Assembly: GCF_014243445.1 (NCBI RefSeq)
Contig: NZ_JACLQD010000002.1
Location: 248,001 to 312,000, forward strand
DNA from: Paragemmobacter straminiformis
GTDB taxonomy: Bacteria > Pseudomonadota > Alphaproteobacteria > Rhodobacterales > Rhodobacteraceae
DNA length: 64,000 nucleotides
Direction of reading: 5' to 3'
Shown: positions 45,631 through 54,936 of the stretch, piece by piece
How the letters are laid out: each line of letters starts with the position of its first letter
Numbering within the stretch: the first letter of the stretch is position 1
Notes under the pieces: generated by a model
Seen by the model: the letters and a program-made list of their open reading frames with translations, nothing else
Told to the model about the DNA's origin: nothing
Databases searched by the model: none
Position numbers and translations under genes: made by a program

Positions 45631-46794
45631 TCAGTCCTTCATGCTTTCCTCGCGCAAGCCGTCGGCCAGCAGGTTCAGGCCGAGGACAAGGCTCATCAAA
45701 GCCAGCGCGGGAACCACGGCGGGGTGGGGCGCTATGGCGAGCAGGCGGCGGCCGTAGTTAATGGTCGACCCCCAGTCGGGGGATTCGGGTGTCACGCCGA
45801 GGCCGAAGAAGCCGAGCGTGCCGAGCAGGATCGTGGTGTAGCCGATGCGCAGGCAGAAATCGACGATCAGCGGCCCGCGGGCATTGGGCAGGATCTCCCA
45901 CAGCATGATGTACCACGGCCCTTCGCCCCGGGTCTGGCCGGCAGCGACATAGTCGCGTGTCTTGATGTCCATCACCATGCCGCGCACGATGCGGAACACG
46001 CCGGGCGAGTTGACGAAGACGACCGAGACGAAGACGTTCAGCACGTTCGGGTCCATCGACCAGATGCCAAGCGGATCGGCGTTGAAGGCAAGGCCGGAAT
46101 AGGCCCAGAGCCCGATCACCAGCACCGCGCCCACGTAGAGGTTGCGCTGTTTCGGATTGGTGAAGAAGCGCGAGTTGAAGAGGATGGTCAGGAACACCAC
46201 CGGAAAGATGAAGAGGATGGCGGCCAGCACCGTGGGAATCCATGTCACGCGGATTTCGGGTGTGACGAGCAGGTAGAAGAGCAGGATCACCGGGAAGGCC
46301 AGAACGAGGTTCGAGCCGAAGCTGATCGACGTGTCGAGCTTGCCGCCGATGTAGCCTGCGGGCAGGCCCAGCGTGATGCCCACCATGAAGGCCACCACCG
46401 TTGCGGCGGGGGCGATCTTCAGCACCTCGCGCGCGCCCATGATCACGCGGGAGAACACGTCGCGCGCCAGATGGTCGCCGCCGAGCAGGTAGAAGGCGCC
46501 TTCGACCCCCTTTACCGGGCTGCCGGGCAGGGCGTTCTTCATGCCCGAAACCTGAACCAGCGGGTCATGGGTGATGATCATCCCCGCGTAGCAGGCGACA
46601 AAGACCCAGAACATCACCATGCCGAAGCCGATCATGCCCACGGGGCTGTCGAAGATGCGCCCGTAAAGGCCGAGGCGGCGCTTGAGCGCGAAGCTGACGG
46701 CGAAGAGTGCCGCGAGCGAGAGCCAGACCGGCACCAGCCGCAGCGCGATGGCCGCGATGATCTGGCCCCATGTCATCATGTCCTGCATCGTCAT
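45631..46794 (-). CDS. ABC transporter permease, DppC-like, with central insertion
   Basis: Inner-membrane permease, 387 aa against about 300 for typical DppC. The usual core is present: GADHLARD-like GGDHLARDVFSRVIMG, and the ATPase-contact loop AAGQTRGEGPWYIMLWEILPN (shortened view). Between AFPVILLFYLL (about 165-177) and NVFVSVVFVNSPGVFRIVRG (about 265) an extra stretch of roughly 90 residues contains two more hydrophobic helices. That may alter the channel or substrate range. Gap of 7 bp to the dppB-like gene. Confidence 0.93.
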   Translation of the reverse strand: MTMQDMMTWGQIIAAIALRLVPVWLSLAALFAVSFALKRRLGLYGRIFDSPVGMIGFGMVMFWVFVACYAGMIITHDPLVQVSGMKNALPGSPVKGVEGAFYLLGGDHLARDVFSRVIMGAREVLKIAPAATVVAFMVGITLGLPAGYIGGKLDTSISFGSNLVLAFPVILLFYLLVTPEIRVTWIPTVLAAILFIFPVVFLTILFNSRFFTNPKQRNLYVGAVLVIGLWAYSGLAFNADPLGIWSMDPNVLNVFVSVVFVNSPGVFRIVRGMVMDIKTRDYVAAGQTRGEGPWYIMLWEILPNARGPLIVDFCLRIGYTTILLGTLGFFGLGVTPESPDWGSTINYGRRLLAIAPHPAVVPALALMSLVLGLNLLADGLREESMKD

Positions 46795-46801
46795 TTCCCC
46801 C

Positions 46802-47887
46802 TTACGCCAGCCGGATGCGCGGGTTCAGGAAGACGTAGCCGATGTCCGATATCAGCTGCGTCACCAAGACCACGAAGACCGCCACCACCGAACAGCCAAG
46901 CAGGGTGTCGATGTCGTTGTTGCCCGCAGCCTGAACCAGTGTCCAGCCGAAGCCTTTGTAATTGAACAGTGTTTCCGAAATCACCACCCCGTTCAGCAGC
47001 CAGGGGAATTGCAGCATGATCACGGTGAAGGGCGCGATCAGCGCGTTGCGCAGCGCGTGGCGCATGACGACCTGTTTGAAGGACACGCCCTTGAGCCGCG
47101 CGGTGCGGATATATTGCTGGGTCATCACCTCGGTCATGCTCGCCCGTGTCATGCGGGCGATGTAGCCGATGCCGTAAAGCGCGATCGTGGCGACCGGCAG
47201 GGCAAAGTTCCAGAAGGTGATGTCGTCCATCGCGCTGGTGGCGGTGCCCTGGAACAGGGTCTTGCCCGAGATCCAGCCCCAGTCGGCAAGGAGGGGCGAG
47301 ATGCCCGCCGTGGCCGAGGCCAGCATGGCGATCAGGATCACGCCCGAGACGTATTCGGGTGTGGCCGTCGAGGCGATGGCGAAGGTCGACAGGACGCGGT
47401 CGGTGCGCGAGCCTTCGCGCATGCCCGACAGCACCCCGAGCAGCAGCGAGGTCGGCACCATCACGACCATCACCCAGAGCATCAGCCAGCCCGTGGCGCC
47501 GACCGACCGGCCCAGCACCTCGGAGACGGGTTGCTTGAACACGGTGGAATAGCCCCATTGGCCCTGCAACACGCCGCAATAGGTGGGAGCGTCCTCGGGG
47601 GCCATGCCGCTTGCGATGCAGCGCCCCCGCGTCGTGCCGTCATCTTCCAGCCGCACCCATCCCGGGGCCACGCCGATCCATTGCGCATAGCGCAAGAGGA
47701 CCGGCCCGCCGTGGCCGTTCTCTTCCAGCCAGCTTGCCACGGCGTCGTCCGCCATCCGGACCGAAGCCTCGGATTTGGCAAGCTTTTCAAGGTTCGGCGG
47801 CAGGTTCGTCATGTAAAAGACGATGAAGGTCAGCGCGAGCGCCGTCAGCAGCATGACGCCAAGTCGGCGCAGGACGAAAAACAGCAT
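46802..47887 (-). CDS. ABC transporter permease, DppB-like
   Basis: Inner-membrane permease of 361 aa with six or so helices. The N-terminal LRRLGVMLLTALALTFIVFYM is typical of DppB/OppB, and the ATPase-contact loop is TARLKGVSFKQVVMRHALRNALI. A long periplasmic loop (about 30-130) contains two cysteines (RGRC, TYCG) that could form a disulfide. Second gene of the transporter operon, after the binding protein. Confidence 0.94.
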   Translation of the reverse strand: MLFFVLRRLGVMLLTALALTFIVFYMTNLPPNLEKLAKSEASVRMADDAVASWLEENGHGGPVLLRYAQWIGVAPGWVRLEDDGTTRGRCIASGMAPEDAPTYCGVLQGQWGYSTVFKQPVSEVLGRSVGATGWLMLWVMVVMVPTSLLLGVLSGMREGSRTDRVLSTFAIASTATPEYVSGVILIAMLASATAGISPLLADWGWISGKTLFQGTATSAMDDITFWNFALPVATIALYGIGYIARMTRASMTEVMTQQYIRTARLKGVSFKQVVMRHALRNALIAPFTVIMLQFPWLLNGVVISETLFNYKGFGWTLVQAAGNNDIDTLLGCSVVAVFVVLVTQLISDIGYVFLNPRIRLA

Positions 47888-47994
47888 GGGTCACCCTTTC
47901 CCGAAGGGGGATATGCACTTTGTGGCAGGCACTTGGGTGCGGTTTGTCAGTGAATCACGGCCAGCACCGCACCGCGGACGGGCCTGTCGGAGTG

Positions 47995-48018
47995 CGGCGC
48001 GCGTGAACCCGCGCGCCG
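47995..48018 (-). terminator. G/C hairpin between binding-protein and permease genes
   Basis: Perfect 9-bp stem CGGCGCGCG/CGCGCGCCG (47995-48003 with 48010-48018), about 16 bp past the binding-protein stop and in the 146-bp gap before the permease. Such a hairpin commonly limits read-through or protects the upstream message, so more binding protein than permease is made. Confidence 0.7.
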
Positions 48019-48033
48019 CCCTTTGCATGGGCC

Positions 48034-49683
48034 TCAGGCTGCGGCGATCGACCACTTGTAGTGGTGATGCTCGAAGGTCGCGTGCATGTCCGCGCCCTTC
48101 ACCTTGGGATCGAAGTGGCGGTAGATCGAGCGCCAGTAGGGCTGAACCATCACGCCCTGCTCTTGCATGATCTCTTCCAGACGCTGCATCACCTTGGAGC
48201 GTTCGCCCGCATCGGCGATGGACAGCGCCTTGGCCAGCGTCTCGTCGAACTCGGCGTTCGAGAAGGCGCTTTCGTTCCAGGCTTCACCCGAGCGGTAGGC
48301 CAGCGCAAGGATCTGCACGCCAAGCGGGCGCATGTTCCATTCGGTGGCCGAGAACGGGTATTTCGTCCAGTCGTTCCAGAAGGTCGAGCCCGGCAGGACC
48401 GTGCGCTTGATCTTGAGGCCCGCATCGCGGATCTGGGCGGCGACGGCGTCGCAGGTCGCGGCCTGCCAGCTGTCGTCGAGCGAGATCAGCTCGAACTCGT
48501 AATCGCCCTTGCCCGCATCCTTGACCTTTTGCGCGCCGGCGGCCGGATCAACCGTCAGCGGAGGCAGGGCGAAGTATTCGGGGTGGATCGGGCAGACATG
48601 GTGGTTTTCAGCCGGAGTGCCGAGGTTGGAATAACCCAGTTCCAGCACGACCTTGTTGTCCACGCATTGCACAAGGCCGGTGCGGACGTTCACGTCCTTG
48701 TATTCCTCGGCCATCTGGTTGAAGCGCACGGCGAGGGTGGCTGCGGTGACCGCTTCCGACTTGGTCCAGCCCAGCGCGTCGAACTGTTCGATGAAATCGC
48801 CGGTCGACTGGTAGGTGGCGTCAAGCTCGCCCGCGGCGGCGGCGTTGACTTCGGCCGAGGGATCGGTGCCGAGGTCGGTGTATTCGATGCGGTCGAGGTA
48901 CGGGCCGCCATAGACAGCCGTGCCCCACCAGGTGTGGTCGGCGTTCTTGACCAGATGCGCCTTGACGCCGACTTCCACGGTTTCCGGCAGATAGGGGCCG
49001 GTGCCGGGGGTCTTGGTCGGGTCGCCGTTGTCATAGGACTTGTGGACGACCGCGGCCGGATAGTCGGCAAAGCCTGCGATCAGCGAGCAGTCGGGGGCCG
49101 ACAGCACCAGCTTGACGGTCGTGGCGTCGACGACGGTGATCGCGCCGTCGCGGGCGGCTTTCTTGTCGGCGTCGATCAGGAAGGTGCAGCGACCCGCCAT
49201 CGAGTTGCCTTCGACCGACTGGTCGCACCAGCGGGTGATGTTGTTGGCCACGTCATCGGCGGTGAAATCGTCGCCGTTGTTCCATTTGACGCCCGAACGC
49301 ACTTTCAGCGTGTATTCGGTCGCGTCGGCATTGGCCTCCCAGGATTCGATCAACATGCCGCGGATCGAACCGTCGTTGTTGTATTCGACAAGGTATTCCA
49401 GCCAGCCGCGGGTGACGTTGGCGATCTGCGACCAGTCGGCGGTGCGCGGGTCTTTCAGGCCCTTGATCTCCATCGACATGCGCAGCGTGCCGCCTGCCGT
49501 CGGGGTGTCTTGCGCCATCGCGGGCGCGTCGAGGCCGAGCAAGCCGTAGGCGGCAACCGCCGAAACGCCCAGCGCGGTCGAGCGGGCCAGGAATTCGCGG
49601 CGCGACAGCGTGCCGGCGCGGACTTCCTCGGCGTGCATGATGGCGGCCGGATGGATCGTGGCCCCCTTGGTATCGTCTAGCAT
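48034..49683 (-). CDS. ABC transporter periplasmic substrate-binding protein, Tat-type signal
   Basis: A 549-aa binding protein of the family 5 extracellular (peptide/nickel/opine) type. The signal has the twin-arginine motif SRREFL (about 27-32) preceded by an unusually long N-terminal extension of 26 residues and followed by a hydrophobic segment ending APAMA. The mature domain shows [24 protein letters not shown] and other family features (shortened views). It delivers substrate to the permeases downstream. GGGAGA is 6 bp before the ATG at 49683. The ligand is unknown. Confidence 0.93.
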   Translation of the reverse strand: MLDDTKGATIHPAAIMHAEEVRAGTLSRREFLARSTALGVSAVAAYGLLGLDAPAMAQDTPTAGGTLRMSMEIKGLKDPRTADWSQIANVTRGWLEYLVEYNNDGSIRGMLIESWEANADATEYTLKVRSGVKWNNGDDFTADDVANNITRWCDQSVEGNSMAGRCTFLIDADKKAARDGAITVVDATTVKLVLSAPDCSLIAGFADYPAAVVHKSYDNGDPTKTPGTGPYLPETVEVGVKAHLVKNADHTWWGTAVYGGPYLDRIEYTDLGTDPSAEVNAAAAGELDATYQSTGDFIEQFDALGWTKSEAVTAATLAVRFNQMAEEYKDVNVRTGLVQCVDNKVVLELGYSNLGTPAENHHVCPIHPEYFALPPLTVDPAAGAQKVKDAGKGDYEFELISLDDSWQAATCDAVAAQIRDAGLKIKRTVLPGSTFWNDWTKYPFSATEWNMRPLGVQILALAYRSGEAWNESAFSNAEFDETLAKALSIADAGERSKVMQRLEEIMQEQGVMVQPYWRSIYRHFDPKVKGADMHATFEHHHYKWSIAAA

Positions 49684-49937
49684 GTGGGTCTCCCTGTGTG
49701 GCAGTCGGTTTATTCTTGTTCTGGCGGTCTCGCGCTTGGGTTGTGCCGCGACGATCTGGCCCGCGAGGGCAGAAAACGCAGCCAAGGCAACAGTCCGAAG
49801 CGAATAGCGCAGACTCAATAGCGCATCTTTTTCGCGCTTCCGTCAACGCTTGGTTTTACCGCCCGATGGCCTGTTTGCGACAGAAAGCGGCGCTTATCTT
49901 CCAGTTGCAACCGGTTTCGCAGGGCAACCGCCGCGAT

Positions 49938-50780
49938 TCACGGTGCCCGGCGGAAGGCGCTGGGGGATTTTCCGGTCAAGTGCTGGAAGGCGCGGGTGAA
50001 ATAGGCCGCCGAAGTGAAGCCGAGGCTCTCGCCGATCTGTCCGACGGGCAGCTTGGTTTCCGACAGAAGCTTGCGCGCCTCGAACAGGCGGCGGTCCTGC
50101 AGCAGGTCGATGGCCGAACGCCCGCAGGCAAGGCGGCAGCAGCGCGTCAGGTGGGTCGATGTGACCCCCAGCGCTGCCGCCATGTCGCCCACGCCCGCGC
50201 CGCTGCGGAATTCGCGTTCCAGAAGCGTCGTGTAGCGCGCGACAAGGCGCTTGGCCGCATCGGGCTTGGTCTGTTCGGGGGCGGCGCGGGTCACCTGTCG
50301 TTCGAGCCAGACACCCAGCAGCCCCAGATAGTTGCGCGCCGCGCGGTCCGATGCCGGAGCCTCGGACAGCATCTCGCGCTGGATCATGTCGATCAGCACG
50401 TTCAATTCCTGTTGGGCGTGAACCTCGCGGATGCGCAGGATCTGCGGCGTCGCGGGCAGGGGCATGGCGGGGTCGCGTCCGAAAAAGACCGCCGTGCCAA
50501 AGGTTTGCGGGCCGACCTCGAATCCGTGCATCACGCCTGCGGGTATGAAGACCGCGTTGTGCGCCGTATAGCCGCGGGTCGATCCGGCCAGCGTGATGCG
50601 GCCCTGTCCCTTGGTGAACCACAAAAGCAGCGGCTCTGACAGGCTGCGCATCGCCTCGACCCGCCAGCGCCCGCCTGCGGCAAGGCGCGGAATGGCCACA
50701 AGGCGTGGCTGTGCAACGGGCGGGGCGCTGCCCGCCTCGGGTTTCGGGGCGTCTGTTTTGGTCGCTGCTCTGCGCGTCAT
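49938..50780 (-). CDS. AraC-family transcriptional regulator
   Basis: A 280-aa regulator: N-terminal cupin-like sensing domain (about 25-110, with FIPAGVMHGF) and C-terminal double helix-turn-helix (about 180-277, GVGDMAAALGVTSTHLTR and IGESLGFTSAAYFTRAFQ). It lies 254 bp upstream of the transporter operon on the same strand, so it probably controls that operon and may sense its substrate. Inference from position. Confidence 0.9.
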   Translation of the reverse strand: MTRRAATKTDAPKPEAGSAPPVAQPRLVAIPRLAAGGRWRVEAMRSLSEPLLLWFTKGQGRITLAGSTRGYTAHNAVFIPAGVMHGFEVGPQTFGTAVFFGRDPAMPLPATPQILRIREVHAQQELNVLIDMIQREMLSEAPASDRAARNYLGLLGVWLERQVTRAAPEQTKPDAAKRLVARYTTLLEREFRSGAGVGDMAAALGVTSTHLTRCCRLACGRSAIDLLQDRRLFEARKLLSETKLPVGQIGESLGFTSAAYFTRAFQHLTGKSPSAFRRAP

Positions 50781-50866
50781 CGGAAGGGTTCCCTTCTCTC
50801 GTTAACGAATCATAACGCGACCCGAGGGGGGAACCCAAGAAGAATAAGCGCCAAGCCCTTCGATTC

Positions 50867-51736
50867 TCAGGGCAATGTTACCTCGCGCCACGCTTTCATG
50901 CGTGACCTGAACCAGGTGCGCTGCCGTTTGGCATATTGGCGCGAGGCGATCTTGGCCGCCGCGACCGCCGCATCCAGCGTCACCTCTCCGGCCAGAAAGG
51001 CCATGAGTTCGGGCGCGCCGATGGCCCGGCCCGCGGCGGCAGACGGGTTCCAGTGCGGCCGCTCGGCCCGCGCCTCGTCAAGCGCGCCTGCGGCCATCAT
51101 CGCGTCGAAGCGGCGGTCGATGCGGTCGTTGAGCCAGCCTGCATCGGGGCGCAGGACCAGCGCCTCGGCGCGGTGCAGCGGCAGAAGCGGGGCGCCCCCT
51201 TCGGCCTGCCAGTCGGCAAGGCCGCGACCCGTGGCGCGCAGCACTTCCCAGGCCCGTTGCACCCGGGCGGGGTTGGCAAGGTCGGTCTTTGCCGCCGTGG
51301 CCGGGTCGAGTTCGTCGCGCAGCGCGCCAAAGCCTTCCGTCTGCCGCCGTCTGTCGGCCTCGGCGCGCACACCGGGCGGAACGGGCGGCACCTCGGCCAG
51401 ACCTTCGGTGAGGGCGCTGAAATAAAGCCCCGTGCCGCCGACGATCACCACGGGCCGGTCAAGCCAGCCTGCCACCTCGCGCAGCCAGTGGCCCACGGAA
51501 TAGGGCTGGTCGCGCCCGACATGGCCGTAAAGCGCATGGGGCAGGGCGGTCTCGTCCTCGCGCGACGGGCGCGCGGTCAGCAGACGCCAGCAGCCATAGA
51601 CCTGAAGCGCGTCGGCGTTCACCACCACGCGCCCGTCGCGCGCCGCGATCTCCATCGCCAGCGCCGACTTGCCGCTTGCGGTCGGCCCCGCGATCAGGAC
51701 CGGCGCTTCCCGTGATATGCCCGCGATGCCGGCCAT
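50867..51736 (-). CDS. miaA: tRNA dimethylallyltransferase
   Basis: Adds the isopentenyl group to A37 of tRNAs reading U-starting codons; 289 aa. The P-loop is [11 protein letters not shown], then DALQVYG, GGTGLYF and RAIGAPEL. The C-terminal [13 protein letters not shown] is typical. The ATG at 51736 has a weak GGGG eight bases upstream; a TTG at 51760 is a possible earlier start inside composite repeat copy 9, which forms the leader. Confidence 0.94.
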   Translation of the reverse strand: MAGIAGISREAPVLIAGPTASGKSALAMEIAARDGRVVVNADALQVYGCWRLLTARPSREDETALPHALYGHVGRDQPYSVGHWLREVAGWLDRPVVIVGGTGLYFSALTEGLAEVPPVPPGVRAEADRRRQTEGFGALRDELDPATAAKTDLANPARVQRAWEVLRATGRGLADWQAEGGAPLLPLHRAEALVLRPDAGWLNDRIDRRFDAMMAAGALDEARAERPHWNPSAAAGRAIGAPELMAFLAGEVTLDAAVAAAKIASRQYAKRQRTWFRSRMKAWREVTLP

Positions 51737-51743
51737 TGTCCCC

Positions 51744-51804
51744 GCTTTCACACTGCCCAAATATCCTCGGGTGAGGTCCGGAGAGGGCAGAGGGCCCTCT
51801 CCGG
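51744..51804 (+). repeat. Composite intergenic repeat, copy 9, in the miaA leader
   Basis: Head (51744-51776, GCTTTCACACTG start) and a perfect 11-bp hairpin CCGGAGAGGGC/GCCCTCTCCGG (51778-51804). On the minus strand the hairpin comes first and the head ends 8 bp before the miaA ATG, so the element is in its 5' leader and close to the ribosome site. Confidence 0.82.
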
Positions 51805-51915
51805 GGCCAGCGGCGGGCGCCCCGCCGAAAGCCTGCCGTTCCCGGTTGAACTTGCCGCCGTTTTCCTACATTTTGCGTCCCAGTCCAACCACAATGCGAA
51901 AAGCGGGGTCTTCCC

Positions 51916-52650
51916 ATGTCCAAACCGGTCCTTGAGCCATCGGCCAAATACAGCCGCGTCATGCTCAAGATATCCGGCGAGGCCCTGATGGGCGACCAGG
52001 GCTTCGGCCTGCATCCCCCCACCGTCCAGCGCATCGCGAACGAGGTGAAGACCGTCGCCGAGATGGGCGTCGAGATCTGCATGGTGATCGGCGGCGGCAA
52101 CATCTTCCGCGGTCTGGCTGGATCGGCGCAGGGGATGGAGCGGACCACGGCCGATTACATGGGCATGCTGGCCACCGTGATGAACGCGCTGGCGATGCAA
52201 TCGGCGCTGGAACAGATCGGGGTCTTTACCCGCGTCATCAGCGCCATCCCGATGGATCAGGTCTGCGAGCCCTACATCCGCCGCCGCGCCGTGCGCCACC
52301 TCGAGAAGAAGCGCGTCTGCATCTTTGCCGCCGGCACGGGCAACCCCTATTTCACCACCGACACGGCGGCCACGCTGCGGGCCAACGAAATGGCCTGCCA
52401 GGCGATCTTCAAGGGCACCAAGGTCGATGGCGTCTATGACAAGGACCCGAAGAAATACCCCGACGCCAAGCGCTATGACACGGTCAGCTATGACGAATGC
52501 CTTGCCAAGCACCTTGGCGTCATGGATGCCTCGGCCATCGCACTGGCCCGCGACAACAACCTGCCGATCATCGTCTTCAGCCTCGACGAGCCCGGCGGCT
52601 TCCGCGGGATCTTGCGCGGCGAGGGCACCTATACCCGCGTCCACGGCTAG
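51916..52650 (+). CDS. pyrH: UMP kinase
   Basis: Hexameric amino-acid-kinase-fold enzyme that makes UDP from UMP; 244 aa. KISGEALMG and [10 protein letters not shown] bind nucleotide and phosphate, [12 protein letters not shown] and [10 protein letters not shown] are family signatures. First gene of the plus-strand run to lpxB. rpsB and tsf, often upstream of pyrH, are replaced here by the divergent miaA. Confidence 0.96.
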   Translation: MSKPVLEPSAKYSRVMLKISGEALMGDQGFGLHPPTVQRIANEVKTVAEMGVEICMVIGGGNIFRGLAGSAQGMERTTADYMGMLATVMNALAMQSALEQIGVFTRVISAIPMDQVCEPYIRRRAVRHLEKKRVCIFAAGTGNPYFTTDTAATLRANEMACQAIFKGTKVDGVYDKDPKKYPDAKRYDTVSYDECLAKHLGVMDASAIALARDNNLPIIVFSLDEPGGFRGILRGEGTYTRVHG

Positions 52651-52750
52651 GGGCGGGGGGCGCTGAAAACTGTTCCGCGCCCGTGCCGCTCTGCTATAGA
52701 GCAGGAAATGACCGCGCCGCTTGCGCGGACCGAACGAAGGAAGACCACGC

Positions 52751-53317
52751 ATGTCGCAAGACGATCTCGACATTGACCTCGATGCGATCCAGCGCCGGAT
52801 GGAGGGCGCGATGACCGCGCTCAAGACCGAATTCGCCTCGCTCCGCACGGGCCGCGCCTCGGCCCAGATGCTCGACAACATCCAGGTCGACGCCTATGGC
52901 CAGATGACGCCGATCAACCAGCTTGGCACCGTGAACGTGCCCGAACCGCGCATGGTTGTGATCAACGTCTGGGACAAGGGCATGATCAACAAGGTCGAAA
53001 AGGCGATCCGCGAATCCGGCCTCGGGATCAACCCCGTCACGGACGGGCCGCTGATCCGGCTGCCGATTCCCGAACTGAACGAACAGCGCCGCAAAGAGCT
53101 GACCAAGGTCGCCGCGCAATATGCCGAAAGCGCCAAGGTGGCGATCCGCAACGTGCGCCGCGACGGCATGGACCAGATCAAGAAGGCCAAGTCGGCGGGC
53201 ATGGGCGAGGATGACCAGAAGATGTATTCCGAGGAAGTGCAGGAACTGACCGACAAGGCGATTGCCGCCGTCGACCGGCAGTTGGAACAGAAACAGGCCG
53301 AGATCATGCAGGTCTGA
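52751..53317 (+). CDS. frr: Ribosome recycling factor
   Basis: Splits ribosomes after termination together with EF-G; 188 aa, three-helix bundle. [20 protein letters not shown] and [13 protein letters not shown] are family signatures; the C-terminus [14 protein letters not shown] closes the bundle. AAGGAAG lies before the ATG at 52751; a start ten codons earlier is less likely. Follows pyrH by 100 bp. Confidence 0.97.
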   Translation: MSQDDLDIDLDAIQRRMEGAMTALKTEFASLRTGRASAQMLDNIQVDAYGQMTPINQLGTVNVPEPRMVVINVWDKGMINKVEKAIRESGLGINPVTDGPLIRLPIPELNEQRRKELTKVAAQYAESAKVAIRNVRRDGMDQIKKAKSAGMGEDDQKMYSEEVQELTDKAIAAVDRQLEQKQAEIMQV

Positions 53318-53339
53318 CGCATCGCGGTGGGGCGGGGCA

Positions 53340-53358
53340 GAATTTTCGCAGAAAATTC
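53340..53358. repeat. TTTTC-GCA-GAAAA palindrome between frr and uppS
   Basis: Perfect 8-bp stem GAATTTTC/GAAAATTC with loop GCA. The stem differs from the copies at 15349 and 26690 by compensating changes. It lies between two same-strand genes, 23 bp after frr. Confidence 0.85.
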
Positions 53359-53394
53359 GTGGCCCCATAAAGGATGCGACACGGGAGAGCGGGT

Positions 53395-54147
53395 TTGGCC
53401 AAGGCGGGCGGTTCAGAAAGCACAGGTGCGGACCGGCTGCCCCGTCTGGCGCAGCATGTGGCGATCATCATGGATGGCAATGGCCGCTGGGCCACGCAGC
53501 GCGGCTGGCCGCGCCTTGTCGGCCACCGCCGCGGCGCCGAGCGCGTGCGCGAGATCGTCCGCGCCTGCCCCAACCTCGGCATCCGCTTTCTGACCGTCTA
53601 TGCCTTCTCGACCGAGAACTGGAAACGCTCGACCGAGGAAGTGCTTGGCCTGATGGCGATCTTTGCCCGCTACATCGACCGCGAGGCCGACCGCCTGCTT
53701 GCCGAAGGCGTGCGCCTGCGGTTCATCGGTGACCGCAGCAAGCTTGACCCGAAGCTGCAACGGATGATGGCGGGGATCGAGGCGCGGACGGCATCGGGGA
53801 CGCGGCTCGATTTCACCGTGGCCATCAACTACGGCGGCCGGGACGAGATTGCCCGCGCCGTGCGCGCGCTGGCCGCCGATGTGGCCGCAGGCACCCTTGC
53901 CCCCGGCGCGGTGACCGAAGCCACCATCGCCGCGCATCTCGACACCGCCGATCTGCCCGATCCCGATCTGGTGATCCGCACCAGCGGCGAGACCCGCACC
54001 TCGAATTTCCTGCCCTGGCAGACGGCCTATGCCGAATACGAATTCACCCCCACGCTCTGGCCCGACTTTACCGCGCATGAGCTGGGCGAGATCGTCGCCC
54101 GCTTCGGCAACCGCGAACGCCGCTTCGGCGGGGTGGTGAACGGATGA
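53395..54147 (+). CDS. uppS: Undecaprenyl pyrophosphate synthase
   Basis: Cis-prenyltransferase that makes the C55 lipid carrier for cell wall sugars; 250 aa. IIMDGNGRWA holds the catalytic aspartate; TENWKRSTEEV and RTSGETRTSNFLPWQ are family motifs. I choose the TTG at 53395 because GGGAG is 8 bp upstream; an ATG at 53374 has no spaced ribosome site. Overlaps cdsA by 4 bp. Confidence 0.93.
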   Translation: MAKAGGSESTGADRLPRLAQHVAIIMDGNGRWATQRGWPRLVGHRRGAERVREIVRACPNLGIRFLTVYAFSTENWKRSTEEVLGLMAIFARYIDREADRLLAEGVRLRFIGDRSKLDPKLQRMMAGIEARTASGTRLDFTVAINYGGRDEIARAVRALAADVAAGTLAPGAVTEATIAAHLDTADLPDPDLVIRTSGETRTSNFLPWQTAYAEYEFTPTLWPDFTAHELGEIVARFGNRERRFGGVVNG

Positions 54148-54935
54148 CCTCTCCCGATCCCAACCGCTGGGCCGACCTGCGGCCCCGCGTGCTGTCCGCC
54201 ATTGTCATGGTTGCGGTGGGGGCGGCCGAAATCTGGCTGGGCGGGCGGTCCTTTGCCGCGCTTGTGATCCTGCTGACCGGCGGGATGATCTGGGAACTGG
54301 CCCGCATCACCGCGCCGCAGCGCAAGGCAACGCCGGTGGCGATGGCGCTGATCGGGGCCGCCTCCCTGCTGGCGGCGCTGGTCCTGCATTCCGACCTTGC
54401 CACGGCGGCGCTGCTGGTTCCGTCGCTGGCGCTGGCGCTGACCCCGCGCCGCGACCGGCGCATCGCCGCCTGCTATGCCGCGGCGATCATGATCTCGGGG
54501 TTCGGGCTGATCGAATTGCGCTTTGCCAACGGGCAAAGTGCGATCCTGTGGCTGATCTCGGTCGTCGTCGTCTCGGATGTCTCGGGCTATTTCGCGGGGC
54601 GCATCCTTGGCGGGCCGAAATTCTGGCCTGCGGTCAGCCCCAAGAAAACATGGTCCGGCACCGTGGCGGGCTGGCTGGGCGCGGTCGTGGTGGGCTTTTT
54701 GTTCTTCCGTGGCGATTTCGGCACCATCGGCGTGCTGGTCCTGTCGCCCATCATCGCCTTTGCGGGGCAGATGGGCGATATCGTGGAAAGCTGGCTGAAG
54801 CGCCGCGCGGGGATCAAGGATTCCTCGCATCTCATCCCCGGGCATGGCGGGCTTCTCGACCGGTTCGATGCGCTGATCGGCGCCACAGTCGCCTTGATGC
54901 TGATCGGCCTTGTCCTTCATCTACCGATCCACTGA
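54144..54935 (+). CDS. cdsA: Phosphatidate cytidylyltransferase
   Basis: Integral membrane enzyme that makes CDP-diacylglycerol for phospholipids; 263 aa with about seven helices. SPKKTWSGTVAGWLG and the C-terminal signature SWLKRRAGIKDSSHLIPGHG with DRFD are clear. Overlaps uppS (ATGA) and ends one base before dxr. Confidence 0.94.
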   Translation: MTSPDPNRWADLRPRVLSAIVMVAVGAAEIWLGGRSFAALVILLTGGMIWELARITAPQRKATPVAMALIGAASLLAALVLHSDLATAALLVPSLALALTPRRDRRIAACYAAAIMISGFGLIELRFANGQSAILWLISVVVVSDVSGYFAGRILGGPKFWPAVSPKKTWSGTVAGWLGAVVVGFLFFRGDFGTIGVLVLSPIIAFAGQMGDIVESWLKRRAGIKDSSHLIPGHGGLLDRFDALIGATVALMLIGLVLHLPIH

Positions 54936-54936
54936 C

